This document shows, piece by piece, positions 1 through 12,849 of a stretch of DNA of 64,000 bases. Below the pieces are notes generated by a model. That model did not search any database, had not been told where the DNA came from, and saw only the letters and a list, made by a program, of their open reading frames with translations. Location: assembly GCA_963573385.1 (NCBI GenBank), contig CAUYLG010017798.1, forward strand, positions 22,464-86,463, written 5' to 3'. Both the position numbers and the translations under genes were made by a program. The DNA is from Cacajao melanocephalus. Lineage: Eukaryota; Chordata; Mammalia; Primates; Pitheciidae. Every line of letters starts with the position of its first letter. Position 1 is the stretch's first letter.

Positions 1-1883
<1,883 letters not shown>

Positions 1884-2053
1884 GAGAGGTCTATTCCTAA
1901 TCCACCAGTTACCTTACAGGAAATTTAGCTAAGGATATTTTTCATTGTCAGTAAGATGAAAGTGGAGAAGCATTAGCATTTGATGTATTCAGTTGGTGTC
2001 TTGAGAAAAAAATACATGTTTTCTGAGCTCCCATTAAAAAAATATAGATTTAA

Positions 2054-2364
2054 GACCAGGCATAGTTCCTCAAACCTGTAATCCCAGCACTTCGGAAGGC
2101 TGAGGTGGGTGGGTCACCTGAGCCCAGAAGTTCAAGACCAATCTGGGCAAAATGGCAAAACCCGAAAACCCCATCTCTACAAAAAATACAAAAATTAGCT
2201 GAGCATGGTGGTGTGTGCCTGTAGTCTCCGCTACATGGGAGGTTGAGGTGGTAGGATCACTTGAACCCAGGAATTCGAGGTTGCAGTGAGCTGTGATCAT
2301 GCCACTGTACTCCAGTCTGGGTGACAGAGTGAGAGCCTATCTAAAAAATAAAAAAATAAAAAAG
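2054..2364 (+). mobile_element. Alu SINE (old, AluJ-like), plus orientation
   Basis: Starts at gaccaggcatagttcctc, has both arms with the internal A-rich linker, and ends in an A/T-rich tail (aaaaaataaaaaaataaaa). Wording such as agcccagaagttcaagacca and the divergence suggest an older AluJ-type copy. It lies about 450 bp upstream of the candidate TRHR promoter. Confidence 0.92.
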
Positions 2365-2750
2365 TATAGATTTGCCCACTGACTACTTCAGAGAAATAAT
2401 AAAGCTGAATACTTTTCTTAAAAAGGTATATCTATACATTTTCATTTCAGAGTTGTGGTACCAGAGTGGCACCAGTCTAGATTTTTACTTGATTTTTCCA
2501 CCTAGAAATAAACTGAGACACAACATTGCCAGGTGGTTCATGTGATTAGAAATCCAGAGGATGGGCGAAGGGGAAAAGCACCCAGGGGGCCGATAGAGAG
2601 AATCTATAAAGTCGTCCAGAAACAAGAGTTCAAAAACAAACTTAACAGACTCTGTGCAGGTTTAAATTGATGTTTTTAGCTCAAAGAGGCTTTTGAAAAA
2701 TAATTATTATAAGCATCAGAAGATTGCAGCTGAAATGATTTGAAATCAAT

Positions 2751-2860
2751 TTTAATTCATTTTCCATTCACAAAATATGAGAGGAGGAAGCCAATCGTAC
2801 TGATTCAGTTGAGAAACAGTATAAGCGTTTTCAAAGCAGAGAAAGAGGTTGATTTCAGCT
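2751..2860 (+). promoter_or_regulatory. TRHR: Candidate TRHR core promoter
   Basis: A CCAAT box (2791-2795) is followed 25 bp later by TATAAG (2820-2825), which would place transcription start near 2850. An AT-rich POU-like sequence (tttaattcat, 2751-2760) lies just upstream; pituitary expression of TRHR makes a Pit-1-type site conceivable, but this is inference. The CCAAT-to-TATA spacing is shorter than usual. No CpG island is apparent, which fits a tissue-restricted gene. Confidence 0.4.
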
Positions 2861-2945
2861 CAGACAGATATTTCAAGCTTCAAGGGCCGTGTCTAGACTG
2901 AGAAGGATTTGCTACCCCCAAAGTCCTATCAAGCAAGGAGTGCAA

Positions 2946-2984
2946 ATGTATTTCGGAGCAGCTCAGGTACTGGAGTTTCTGTAG
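2946..2984 (+). other. uORF 1, 12 codons, in TRHR leader
   Basis: ATG at 2946, reading MYFGAAQVLEFL then TAG at 2982-2984. It is the first upstream ATG if transcription starts near 2850. It could lower scanning through to the receptor ATG. Translation is not shown by the sequence alone. Confidence 0.4.
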
Positions 2985-3034
2985 AACTTGGACGATCAGC
3001 ATCTACACGATCAGCTGCTTCTGGACCCCTTGCT

Positions 3035-3112
3035 ATGATTTCAGCTTTCCAAAGTAAAGACTGTATCATCAACACATTTAACAGTAAATCCTCCAAGAGC
3101 AGAAGACTCTGA
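3035..3112 (+). other. uORF 2, 25 codons, in TRHR leader
   Basis: ATG at 3035 opens a 25-codon frame rich in Ser and Lys that stops with TGA at 3110-3112. It lies wholly within exon 1. A longer upstream extension in the same frame has no ATG. Likely regulatory if used at all. Confidence 0.35.
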
Positions 3113-3137
3113 ATCATTGAGGACTGACTGGCATTTG

Positions 3138-3187
3138 TGAGTGTGTGTGAATGTATGCGCGTGTGTGTGTCTCTGTGTGTGAGAGAG
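3138..3187 (+). repeat. GT-rich simple repeat in TRHR exon 1
   Basis: An interrupted (GT)n tract, with atgtatgcgc in the middle and a GA-rich end. It contains two overlapping upstream ATGs (3151 and 3155), so length changes here could alter uORF frames. It sits inside the predicted 5' UTR. Confidence 0.7.
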
Positions 3188-3240
3188 GGAGCCAGCGTGT
3201 ATGTTCTCATTAGGGGACGATCTATGATTTGACAGCCTCA

Positions 3241-3276
3241 CTGCTGCTGCTCCCGCTGCTGCTTCTGCTGCTGCTA
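3241..3276 (+). repeat. GCT-type triplet repeat in TRHR exon 1
   Basis: Interrupted CTG/GCT triplets (ctgctgctgctcccgctgct, then gcttctgctgctgct) in the predicted 5' UTR. Triplet tracts of this type can form hairpins in RNA. The copy number is small and interrupted, so instability is not implied. Confidence 0.75.
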
Positions 3277-3464
3277 CGGCTGTATGATCTGTCATTAGTT
3301 GAAAAGGGCTGTGAGGGTTTGGAGAAACTGCAGTTTTAAAAACTGAGCACTGCTAAGTGATCTCCCTGTCAAATAGAGTAGATGAGATTTTCTGCAAGAT
3401 TAGAAACTTGGACCTATTACTACTTCATCTCCCCAGAAAAGCAGGCAGCGCTACACAGGATAAG

Positions 3465-4016
3465 GTAAGAAAAGAAACTGTTCTCTCTTGAATATATGGG
3501 GTAGGGGGCATGGGGAAATGTCATCTCAAAGGCTTGCTATTTTATACCAAAGGCAGATCTTAACCTCTGAGAGCAAAAGAGGCAACAGCTAAATTTTAAC
3601 AAGCTTGATTATTGAGCCTCTTGGCTTTTTCCTCTGGTATCTTTTTCTTCTTTATGATACTTTTGCCAAGCATCTAGAAGATTTGTTAGTATTTATTTTT
3701 CATTTAGCAGATACTGTTTAGTTTTTTTTTTTTTTCAATTGAGCACTGTTTCAAAACAGGAAGTTTTTTCTGTTTCTCTTTCCTTAAGCATTTTTCTCCG
3801 TTAAGAGGGAACTTGTCCCTCTTAATGTAAGATGATCAAAACAATTACTCCATTCTACACTAGAGATGCAATAAAAGAAGTTTTAAGAAGTACACGTGAG
3901 CCTTATTCTCATAGAAAAACGGGAAGTGAAAGGAGTGGAAGTGAGAGTTACTTGTGATTGGGACCTGATCAGAAATAATAACACTGTCAATAAATATGTA
4001 CTATGACCCTTCACAG
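3465..4016 (+). other. TRHR: TRHR leader intron (552 bp)
   Basis: GTAAGA donor at 3465 and CTTCACAG acceptor ending at 4016 define a short intron in the 5' UTR. A T-rich run lies at 3721-3735. No repeat element is recognised inside. The acceptor lies 89 bases before the start codon. Confidence 0.65.
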
Positions 4017-4920
<904 letters not shown>

Positions 4921-4923
4921 TAG

Positions 4924-6619
4924 AGAAAATGTGGGATAGAGTTCCTTGGAGATGGGATCAACTTTGCCCTGTTTTGCTGACGGCAAAACCAAAATACAAT
5001 CATGCAAATGTTTCACAGTGTAAGCTTCTGCCTAACATATTAAATCCATCTCTAAAGCAACTGAAGATCTAAAAATAAATAGGGAAAATTTGATAGCACA
5101 TCAGCAGGTATCAGTTCAGGTGCTATTAAGATACAAAGAAATATAAACAGAAACTCTTGAAATTCACCTTTAATATGTTTGTGCCTCTCTGGAAATGTTA
5201 TTAAAATATTTGGACAATTTCTAGCTTCTGTAAGGAAGAATTCTATTGCATGGTAAAGAATTATCTTTAAAAATTCTATTGCACAACAAAGATTTGACAA
5301 AATAATTTGAAAACAGGTTAAAAAAAAAAAAAGAAACTTTCTTTGCCATTCTACAGTTACTCACAATGGAGACACATACCTGAGAAGGTTCCTAGACTTA
5401 TTTTTCATAGTCTTAGCAGGGAAAGATTCTATCACCCTCTCCTCCAGCTCCCTACACAGTGTCCTAGCATGCAGAAGCTAAAAATGCACCGTGCTCAGGA
5501 AATGTTCTAATGAAAGGGCCAACATCTAGCTCATTTTTTCATAAAGAATGATTGAACTTTTTGAATCTGTTTTTTCCTGATAAGCATATCTAAAACTTCC
5601 TTTACGTTTTTAGATCACCTGAATGCCCATATAATTAGTTGAATAGCGGTTTCACCAGTGAACCAAGTGTAAAACTTTATTGCAGTATATATGATTTATA
5701 AAATGATATAGGAATAAAATATTTTATATCATTGACACATTTATCTATATTTGTACAATTGTTCTAAGTTACTTATAAACTTAGCTTTAAATTTCTTTTC
5801 TTTGTTAAACATAATAAACAGATGATAAATATTTATTCTTATAGCTGAAAAAGAAAACTAAACTTGAAATCAGCATGCTGATTCTTTTAAATGGGTGGAA
5901 TTTTCTCATACTTTTCACAAAGAATATAGTTCTTTCTGTGTACATAGCTAGAAACTGAGTGTACTTTCTAAAAAGTATGCATATGAATCATTCACACTAT
6001 TACTTAATAAACTCTAGCCGATATATGCATTGTAACTGGACACAGTGAAATAAACTACTAAAAAATTTAAGTGTTTTAGATATGCATGAAACGAATAATG
6101 AGCCATAACTTAAAGGAAATATATACTGCATTTTAAATGGTGCTGTGATACTTCGTTTGTGCAATATTTCTTATTAAAGTTAACTAGAAGACAGGAGAGA
6201 AGACCTAAGCAACTATTGTCAGCTCAGGTTTCTTTAGCCTTGGATCTCAAAATGCTACCTAACACAAGGCTTATTTGGCCATTGAACACCCAAAACTTGA
6301 TTAATGGAAATTTAGAGAGATCTGTTGACTATCTTCCAAGACAAATGGTGACAAATATAATAAGAAAGTAAAGAATATATACATCTCAATTAGACATCAA
6401 ACATAGGTTAATATCTGCAGCAAGGAAGGTCAGGGAGTAAATCCGTTTATTAGATGCCAATTTGCATTCCTGTTATAAATTTTTAAAACTTGTTTGTCTT
6501 GTCTAATGTCCTTTCTTTCCATTACAATCATTAGTACCTATCAGCATTAATAACATGCTTTAATTTGCTAATTATGTTACATGTTCACACTCTTATTTCA
6601 AAGCTGTTACTGATAAGCT
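4924..6619. other. Intronic stretch, nothing recognised
   Basis: AT-rich intron sequence after the coding exon. A short A-run at 5321-5331 is the only simple feature seen. No repeat family or exon-like structure is evident. Confidence 0.5.
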
Positions 6620-6629
6620 GTCTTTACAG

Positions 6630-6860
6630 AGGCTGTATGATAGGAGAAAAAGCCAAAGATTTGGCTCCAAACAACCTTGGGCTTAAATGCCAGGATTCCG
6701 TTCAAACTCCATAACCTTGGATAAGCAGAACTCTGTGAGCCTTAGTTTTGTCATCTATAAAATAAGATAAATAGCAATATCTAGGATCGGTGTAAGGTCC
6801 TGTGAAATACCTCATGAAAGATGCCTAAAGTGCAGTAATGATTAACACCTGAGTGTTAGC
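6630..6860 (+). mobile_element. MIR SINE
   Basis: Reads through MIR landmarks in order: a diverged head, ccttggataag, then gagccttagttttgtcatc, a tataaaataagat region, and a diverged 3' part. This is the core and 3' half of an ancient tRNA-derived SINE in plus orientation. Confidence 0.75.
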
Positions 6861-6998
6861 TAGGCTCCTTCCTAATTTTTAAAAATATATTGGTAATCGT
6901 AAGGGAACTACAGGTATTTCCTTAAAAATATACATTCACTGCTTTAACAAAGATTACTTGTTGAACAAATGTGTATATGGCATAGTAACTTCTTTAAG

Positions 6999-7035
6999 GA
7001 GTTTTTTGTTTTTTTGTTTTTTTGTTTTTTTTTTA
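6999..7035 (+). repeat. T-rich simple repeat
   Basis: Repeated gtttttttgttttttt units in the TRHR intron. It may be a remnant poly(A) tail of a minus-strand retroelement, but no body is recognisable beside it. Confidence 0.6.
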
Positions 7036-7229
7036 GTAATTAGAGCATTTGGAAATACATTCTGAGCATTTAGGGTTGTCACATCTACACCACTGTCAGT
7101 TAACATCCAAGAATAAGGAATGAAGTTCCCTTGTTACGAATACCCATAACACCCTAATTGAGAAACATGGGGTGACATATAAGCCAGTAGGAGTGTATTT
7201 AAGTAATATGTCTCATAATTCAATCCTGA

Positions 7230-8000
7230 TTATAGATAGGATGGGAGTTCAGAGCAAAGAAGGAAAATTACTGGGCTACAGGGATCAGAGAAGTCTTCAT
7301 GGAAGAGGTGGCATTTGAGATGGTTCTGAAAGGATGAAGATAATTTGAAAAGTAAAAGTCAAGAAGGATGGTGTTCCATGCATAAAGGACAAGAAGTAGT
7401 GGCTGGAATGAGAATGGTATGGGTTTGGAGAGGGGCCAAGAAGGTGCACATAGAGTGGGACTTACGGAATGGAGTGACTTAGTTGTCTGAAATGAATGAT
7501 GTATTTGGGGGAGTGTTAAAAAGTAAGACTGGATTGATAGAAGTGTGTGAGAGTGAAAGAAGAAAGAGAGACAGAGCAGGCTGTAGAGAATCCAGACAGT
7601 CAGGCAAGGAAAGGAATTTGAACTTAATGCAGAGGTAATAAAGAATGTGAGTGATGTGCAGGGAGCAGCGACGATGAAATGGTGTTTAGGGATGAGAAAT
7701 CTGACAGCCTTGGGGGAGTCAGATTTGAAGAGAAAGAGACTGGTGGCAGAAAGACCACTACTTTGGAAGTTGTTAGTAGTGATACAGGTATGAGGCAGTA
7801 AGATTCTCTATCAGGATAATTTAAAGTAAAGAGTAAATCAAAAAATGTTTCAAAGAAAGAAAGGGTATGATATGAACATATTAGACAGAAAAGATGAAGA
7901 AAGGACAATTCAGTATGGCACCAGGATTCTGAGTCTGGAAGAATGTGGTGCCCCTGATCACAGGAATGAGAATGGGGAAGGAGAGCCAGTTTTGTACAAA
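7230..8000 (+). repeat. Ancient interspersed repeat, family not assigned
   Basis: The text follows a widespread mammalian repeat whose phrases are recognisable, including agtcttcatggaagaggtgg (7292-7311), a 'ggcatttgagatggttctgaa' type segment and a later 'gccaggattctgagtctgg' type segment. Similar phrases recur at 10.9-11.6, 15.7-16.0, 35.8-36.2 and 62.0-62.3 kb. I cannot name the family from memory. An open frame at 7845-8081 lies over it and is probably chance. Confidence 0.4.
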
Positions 8001-8224
8001 ATTAGTGACCTGCTTTTTTTTTTCTTCCAAAATAGTTACTTTCTTAAATCTTCGAAAGATTCAAACCTCCACCTTCTATAGCCAAAGGACTTTAATTTCA
8101 ATATTTTCTCTGCGTTTTTTTCCTTTAGGCAAGTTTAATTTACATTTTAATAAATATTGTATTCCTTAAATGGCTATTTCAAAATTCCCTACTGTCCTCA
8201 TGTCATTATACATGGAGTTCTTTC

Positions 8225-8375
8225 CTTTGAAGTTTTTCCCACATCCAATATCTCCCTTCTATTGTTACAACCACAGTTCCAGTTCCATTGTGTCCTCTCC
8301 GCACTGTAAACAAGGAGGCTGATCTCCATCTCCTGCCTTGCCACATGTGCAGAAGCCTCCTGCCAATCCCCTGCC
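8225..8375 (+). mobile_element. L2 LINE fragment, part 1
   Basis: Diverged sequence in register with the L2 3' region that resumes after the Alu at 8376. The split suggests that the Alu inserted into an older L2. On its own this part is weak; continuity with the clear part 2 supports it. Confidence 0.45.
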
Positions 8376-8652
8376 TTTTTTTTCCTTTGAGACACTCCTG
8401 TTCTGTCACTCAGACTGGGGTACAGTGGCTTGATCTCAGCTCACTTCAGCCTCAACTTCCCAGGCTCAAGCGATCTTGTGAATAGCTGAGACTACAGGCG
8501 TATGCCACTGTGCCTGGCTAATTTCGTTCATTTTTGTATAAACATGATGTCTCACTATGTTGCCCAGGCTGGTCTCAAACTCCTGGGCTCAAGGGATCCT
8601 TCCACCTTGCCTTCCCGACGTGCTAGGATTACAGCCATTGGCTATCGCACCC
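8376..8652 (-). mobile_element. Alu SINE (AluJ-like), minus orientation
   Basis: Starts with a T-run and gagacactcctgttctgtc. It contains both arms in reverse, including tatgttgcccaggctggtct, and ends at the Alu 5' terminus around 8652. The high divergence suggests an old AluJ. It interrupts an L2. Confidence 0.9.
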
Positions 8653-9138
8653 CCCCACCCCCACTCTGCCTCTTTATTGCCCACTTCCAGTTCTTCTCCC
8701 AGGGTACTGCTAGAATCTTCTAAAATGCAAACTTGATACCATCACTGTGCTGCCTGAAATCCTTCAATCTTCCCATTTCCTATATGTTAAGATCCCAAGT
8801 CACTATCTTGGCATACTAGGACATTTGTGATCGGCTCCCTGCTTTACTTTCCCAAACTCATCGGGCCCTCTGTCTCCCAACATACCCTCATTCCTTCACT
8901 GTTGCACTGTCTCATGCCTGCCAGCCAGCATGCAGACTCCTCCAGTCTTGAATGTTCAGTAGCCGCTTATTTGACCTGTTTCTTTCTATCCTTCCTGTGG
9001 TAGGTCACCTCTTGGAGCAGGCTTTCCTGACCACCATTGGCAGGATTTGGTGTTTCTCCCTTCCCTTTGCAATACTTTGTGCTTTCATCTGTATAGCTCA
9101 CTATTTTGCTGTTAATCATTTGTTCAAATGCCTCTTTC
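8653..9138 (+). mobile_element. L2 LINE 3' region, part 2
   Basis: Matches the L2 3' section: accatcactgtgctgcctga followed by ccttcaatcttcccatttcc, a gatcggctccctgctttact region, and the diagnostic gcaggctttcctgaccacca (9020-9039). It is interrupted at 9139 by a short L1 3' end and seems to continue to about 9400. Confidence 0.75.
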
Positions 9139-9272
9139 TTTTTTTTTTTTTAATTGTACTTTAGGTTCTGTGGTACATGTGCAGATCATGCAGGATTGTT
9201 GCATAGGTACATACATGAAAAGGTGGTTTGCTGCCTCCATCCCCCTGTCACCTACATCTGGCATTTCTCCCC
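9139..9272 (-). mobile_element. L1 3' end, strongly 5'-truncated
   Basis: A T-run then aattgtactttaggttctgt, ggtacatgtgcagatcatg and a tggtttgctgcctccatccc region mark a primate L1 3' UTR in reverse. Only about 134 bp is present, so this is a very short 5'-truncated insertion into the L2. Confidence 0.88.
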
Positions 9273-9400
9273 ATGTCTTTCTTTCAGCTGATTGCGCATC
9301 CCACAATGGCAGAAATGTGATCACATTTATTTTTGTGCTCACGGTGCCTCCATGGTGCCTAGGGACGTATTGATAAATGACTAAACTAGTAAAGCCTGGG
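9273..9400 (+). mobile_element. L2 LINE 3' end, part 3
   Basis: Continues the L2 after the L1 insertion, ending with a tail-like ggtgcctccatggtgcctag and gtattgataaatgac, comparable to the L2 'cagtgcctggcacatag...caataaat' end. It is diverged; continuity with part 2 is the main support. Confidence 0.5.
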
Positions 9401-10900
9401 TATACAGGATAAGAAAATGGAAGAATCAAATATGACTCTAAAGATGTTTTTCAGGAAACAGAAAATGGTAGAATTATTGAAAGAAATGGTAAGGGAGAGA
9501 TACTAAACAGAGAGTTATTAAGAGGAGGAGTTTTATGTAGGAGGTGGAAATAGGGGATTGGAAGTAAGTGGTCAGGATTAGGTAAAGTGGATTTGTAAAT
9601 CATTATAATAACAGAAAGAAGGTGTGATGGGGGTTGAATTTAAGGCCTGAAGAACAGACTGACAAAAACTGAGGCACAGAAGAATGTTTACCATTAGGCT
9701 AAAATGGGATAGGAGAACTTAGCCAGAAATAAAAGGACCTGTTTTCTCCTCTTGGACATGGCTAGAGGGCCAAAGACATGTTTTAGTGGATTCTCCTACT
9801 TGGGAGGGAAATTAAAGAAAGAAAAATGAGCCAAGGAGAAAGGGAAGATGCAGTTAAAAGAATAAGTGGATTTTATCTACCAGAAGTCATGGTCTTGCCA
9901 CTGGAGTCAAACATAACACTTGAGAGCTGCATGGAAGTACATGAGAAGAACTTGAATAAATTTAAAGCTAAATTAGCTCTGAGAATTAAACAAGGCCAAA
10001 TACATATGCACGTGAATTAGGATGCATAATGTGAAACACTTAGCCATATTCAGTTGAAATAAAAATAGATAACATTTCAAAAAAGAAAACACTGCAACCT
10101 TTCATAAACAACCCTGGTGACTTTTGGCTATAACCCTTGGATAGATTGCTCTGAACATAATTATATAGTAGCTGCAAGAAAGTAAAGCATCCTATGCCTC
10201 TCCATTTTGGGCCTTTGTTGTTTCAGTTTTGTGAGGATTTATGACTGTGGGAAAACTCAGCATATTTTCTGTGGGCAGCAGCTCGTAGCTTAGAAAATAA
10301 GGAAGTGGCTCAGTGAGAGAGGTGGCATCATTGTGAGAGGGAGAGAGGACAGAGGCAGGGTGAATGCAGAGCACTCCATGAATTTTTAAAGATCATTTTC
10401 GTATAGTCAACTGACTCAAGTCCCTGGCAATGTGCAGAACTGACACCCTGCCACGTTTCCTCTGATAGGAGCTTGGCTTTGTGACTAATTTTACTTGACA
10501 AATATTTGAAAGATTATGCACATATAAAATTCAGTAGGGAAGGGTAGGAGAAAATAATTCACTGGTAGATTTTCCGTTTTACCAGGAACAATAGGAATAG
10601 GCTCAGATTCAGAGTACATTTACAGGAGAAATATTTAACTAGAGATTATAAGGGGCTAGGATGGACCTCCTGGGATTTCTTTAGGAATCAGTTGGAAATC
10701 TGTCTGAAGAAATAAAAGCAATAGAATGAATATGTTAGTATAAAGCAACTGCAGTGCACAGGAGAGGTGCTATCCTGGAATTAAGCATGGTCTGGTTTTG
10801 AATTCCAAAATAATAATTATATTTTTACAGTCCCTTCTAGCATGTTCTATTGTATGGGACAGGAAAATGGTGAAAGTAAGGGGAAGATAGATTCGGACAT
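9401..10900. other. Intronic stretch, purine-rich, nothing firm
   Basis: Unannotated TRHR intron sequence, purine-rich in 9430-9830. Part of it resembles the unassigned repeat at 7230-8000. The open frames at 9826-10020 and 10192-10374 show no protein family likeness. Confidence 0.4.
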
Positions 10901-10924
10901 ATTTGCATCTCCTCACCTATGATT

Positions 10925-11560
10925 TAATTGAAAACATACTAAATATCACGAACTTTATTAGCCACTAGGATACAAAAATGATTAAAACAAAGCTTATGCG
11001 CACAAAAAAGTTCACAGTCTAATAGAGGAGACAGAATAGTAAACTGACAAAGTTATAAAGAAATAAATGTTATCATAGTGAAAGCACAGATTAATGGCAC
11101 CTGATCTGCATGGCTTGGGTAGAGGTGGGCACCAGAAAGGCTTTCTGGAAATGACTTTTAAGCTGAGCCTTGTGGATTCATAGACATTTTGTAGGTGAAG
11201 GGAAGTAAGATGGTTTATGTACTAGGAACTACACAGGTGAGGACCAGAAATCTAGAAATAACACAATCAGTCTAGAAAATGGCAAGTAGCTCCTTAAGTC
11301 TAGGCAACAGAAGATGATACTAGTGAGGTAAACAGGGATCAGGAAATAAGACCTTTATTTCATATAAGAAGGATTTGGACGAGCTTCTAAAGGCTATGGA
11401 AAGACTCTGGAAGATTACAAGGCAAAGAGTGTTATGATCAGAGCTAAGCTTGAGGAAGACCACTCTGTCTTCTGTGTGGCCAAATAATTGGACCAAAGTC
11501 AAGGCCATTAGTTAGGAGAGGACTGCAACAATGTGGGTAAGATATGAATCAATCTGCAAA
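10925..11560 (+). repeat. Ancient interspersed repeat, family not assigned
   Basis: Reads through phrases of the same widespread repeat seen at 15.73 and 61.7 kb: gccactaggatacaaaaatg, a ttcacagtctaatagaggag segment, ggctttctggaaatgacttt and an agaccactctgtcttctgtg segment (the cognate of 'atcactctggctgctgtg'). The copy is long and diverged, in plus orientation. The family name is unresolved. Confidence 0.5.
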
Positions 11561-11711
11561 GGCCTAACATGATAAGGTAAATAGCATTGAGGCTAGGGAA
11601 AATATGATACATTTGGAATAGAATCAATAGATTTGATGTGAGTATACGTGTAAAAAATGGAAAGAAAGGAGTCAAAGTGACTTTACTTGAACCATTGAGA
11701 GAGAAAGTGGT

Positions 11712-11960
11712 GTGACTGTTAAGAGCCTGAATTCCAATTTTACCCCTTGGAGTCAGAGCCAGGGTTGGCTGCAGACCATGTGATGTGAACAAGTTAACTT
11801 GCAACCTTGAGCCTCAATTTGTATATCTATAAAAAGAATGATAATAACAGTACCTATCTCACAAGGGATTTATTAGGATTGAGTGCAAAAGTTCATATAA
11901 AGTACTTCTCACAGTGCCTGGACATGTAAATAACAAATGTCAGCTACTGTTATCATTAAT
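11712..11960 (+). mobile_element. MIR SINE
   Basis: A nearly complete MIR in plus orientation: a gactgttaagagcctgaatt head, gatgtgaacaagttaacttg, gagcctcaatttgtatatct, taacagtacctatctcacaa, then attgagtgcaaaagttcat and cacagtgcctggacatgtaa. It is one of the clearest MIR copies in the window. Confidence 0.88.
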
Positions 11961-12715
11961 TGAATAGTGTAAATGTGGACAACAGTGGAGAAGAAACATG
12001 TTTCAGTAGGGTAAGCATGTCAGGTTTAGTTCTGTCCATGTTGCTCTTGAAGTGGCTATAGAATACCAGGGTACAAATAGAAATACAGATTTAAGGCTCA
12101 GAAGAAACATATAGACTGGAGATATAGCTTTGGGAGTAATTCATATACAGATGGTTTGTTGAAGACACCAGAGTTGATGTAATCACTAGAGGAAATTTTA
12201 TAAAATAGAGAAGAACCCCTGAGTAGCTAGAATTCTAAGGAGAATGAGATGAAGAGACTTTGAAATAAACAGAAAAGGAATATTCTGAGAGGGAGGAGGG
12301 AAACAAGGAGAAAGAGTTACAGAAATCAAAAAAGGAGACTATTTCAATAGTGGTCAATGATAAATGTAAATATAAGGACTGAAAAGCACCCAGTTTGTGA
12401 ATGCAGTTTCCATAAGATGTTGGGAAAATAAGTTAGATTGCATGGTGTCGGTGAATGATTTAACAAGCTTGATTATGAGACAGAACAGTAATAACATGGA
12501 GAAACAAGGCAAGGTATATTTGTTTGCTTTATTTTGCTTTACTTCTTAAGATAGAAGAAATCTACATCTGTTTAAATTTTGATGAAAAAGAGCTAGTAGA
12601 GTGAGTGGAAGGAATTATCTGTAGATGCACAAGCAAGACTTGATATTGATGGAGGATGATTCCTTAGGAGGTAAGAAGGAATAGGATAGGGCTCATCTTT
12701 CTTTTTCTTGTCAGA

Positions 12716-12826
12716 AAGGATTGTGTCTAATTCACTGATCCATCTGCAGCACCTAGCACAGTATCTGGTACATTGATGTATCCAATAAATAATTGTAAAA
12801 TAAACAGATAGATAAATGAATGAATT
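12716..12826 (+). mobile_element. L2 LINE 3' end
   Basis: aggattgtgtctaattcact, then catctgcagcacctagcaca, gtatctggtacattgatgta, tccaataaataattg and a gatgaatgaatt-type end. This is the standard L2 3' terminus in plus orientation. Confidence 0.8.
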
Positions 12827-12849
12827 AAAGAAGAAATGAATGAGATGCA

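Larger units (their letters stand above)
2850..3464 (+). other. TRHR: TRHR non-coding exon 1 (5' UTR)
   Basis: The right boundary is supported by a good donor, AAG|GTAAGA at 3464/3465, which pairs with an acceptor at 4016 just upstream of the coding exon. The left boundary is inferred from the TATA-like element and may be off by tens to hundreds of bases. The exon holds a GT-rich repeat (3138-3187), a GCT-rich repeat (3241-3276) and eight upstream ATGs (2946, 3035, 3151, 3155, 3201, 3224, 3284, 3382). All of these terminate before the TRHR start codon. A leader with a non-coding first exon fits what is known of mammalian TRHR. Confidence 0.6.

Noticed and set aside
2909..3112. 67-codon frame upstream of TRHR as a separate gene
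   Set aside because: Starts at TTG; only the internal ATG at 3035 is a real start, and the region lies in the TRHR leader.
3243..3276. Disease-type CTG repeat expansion
   Set aside because: The triplet run is short and interrupted; nothing suggests expansion.
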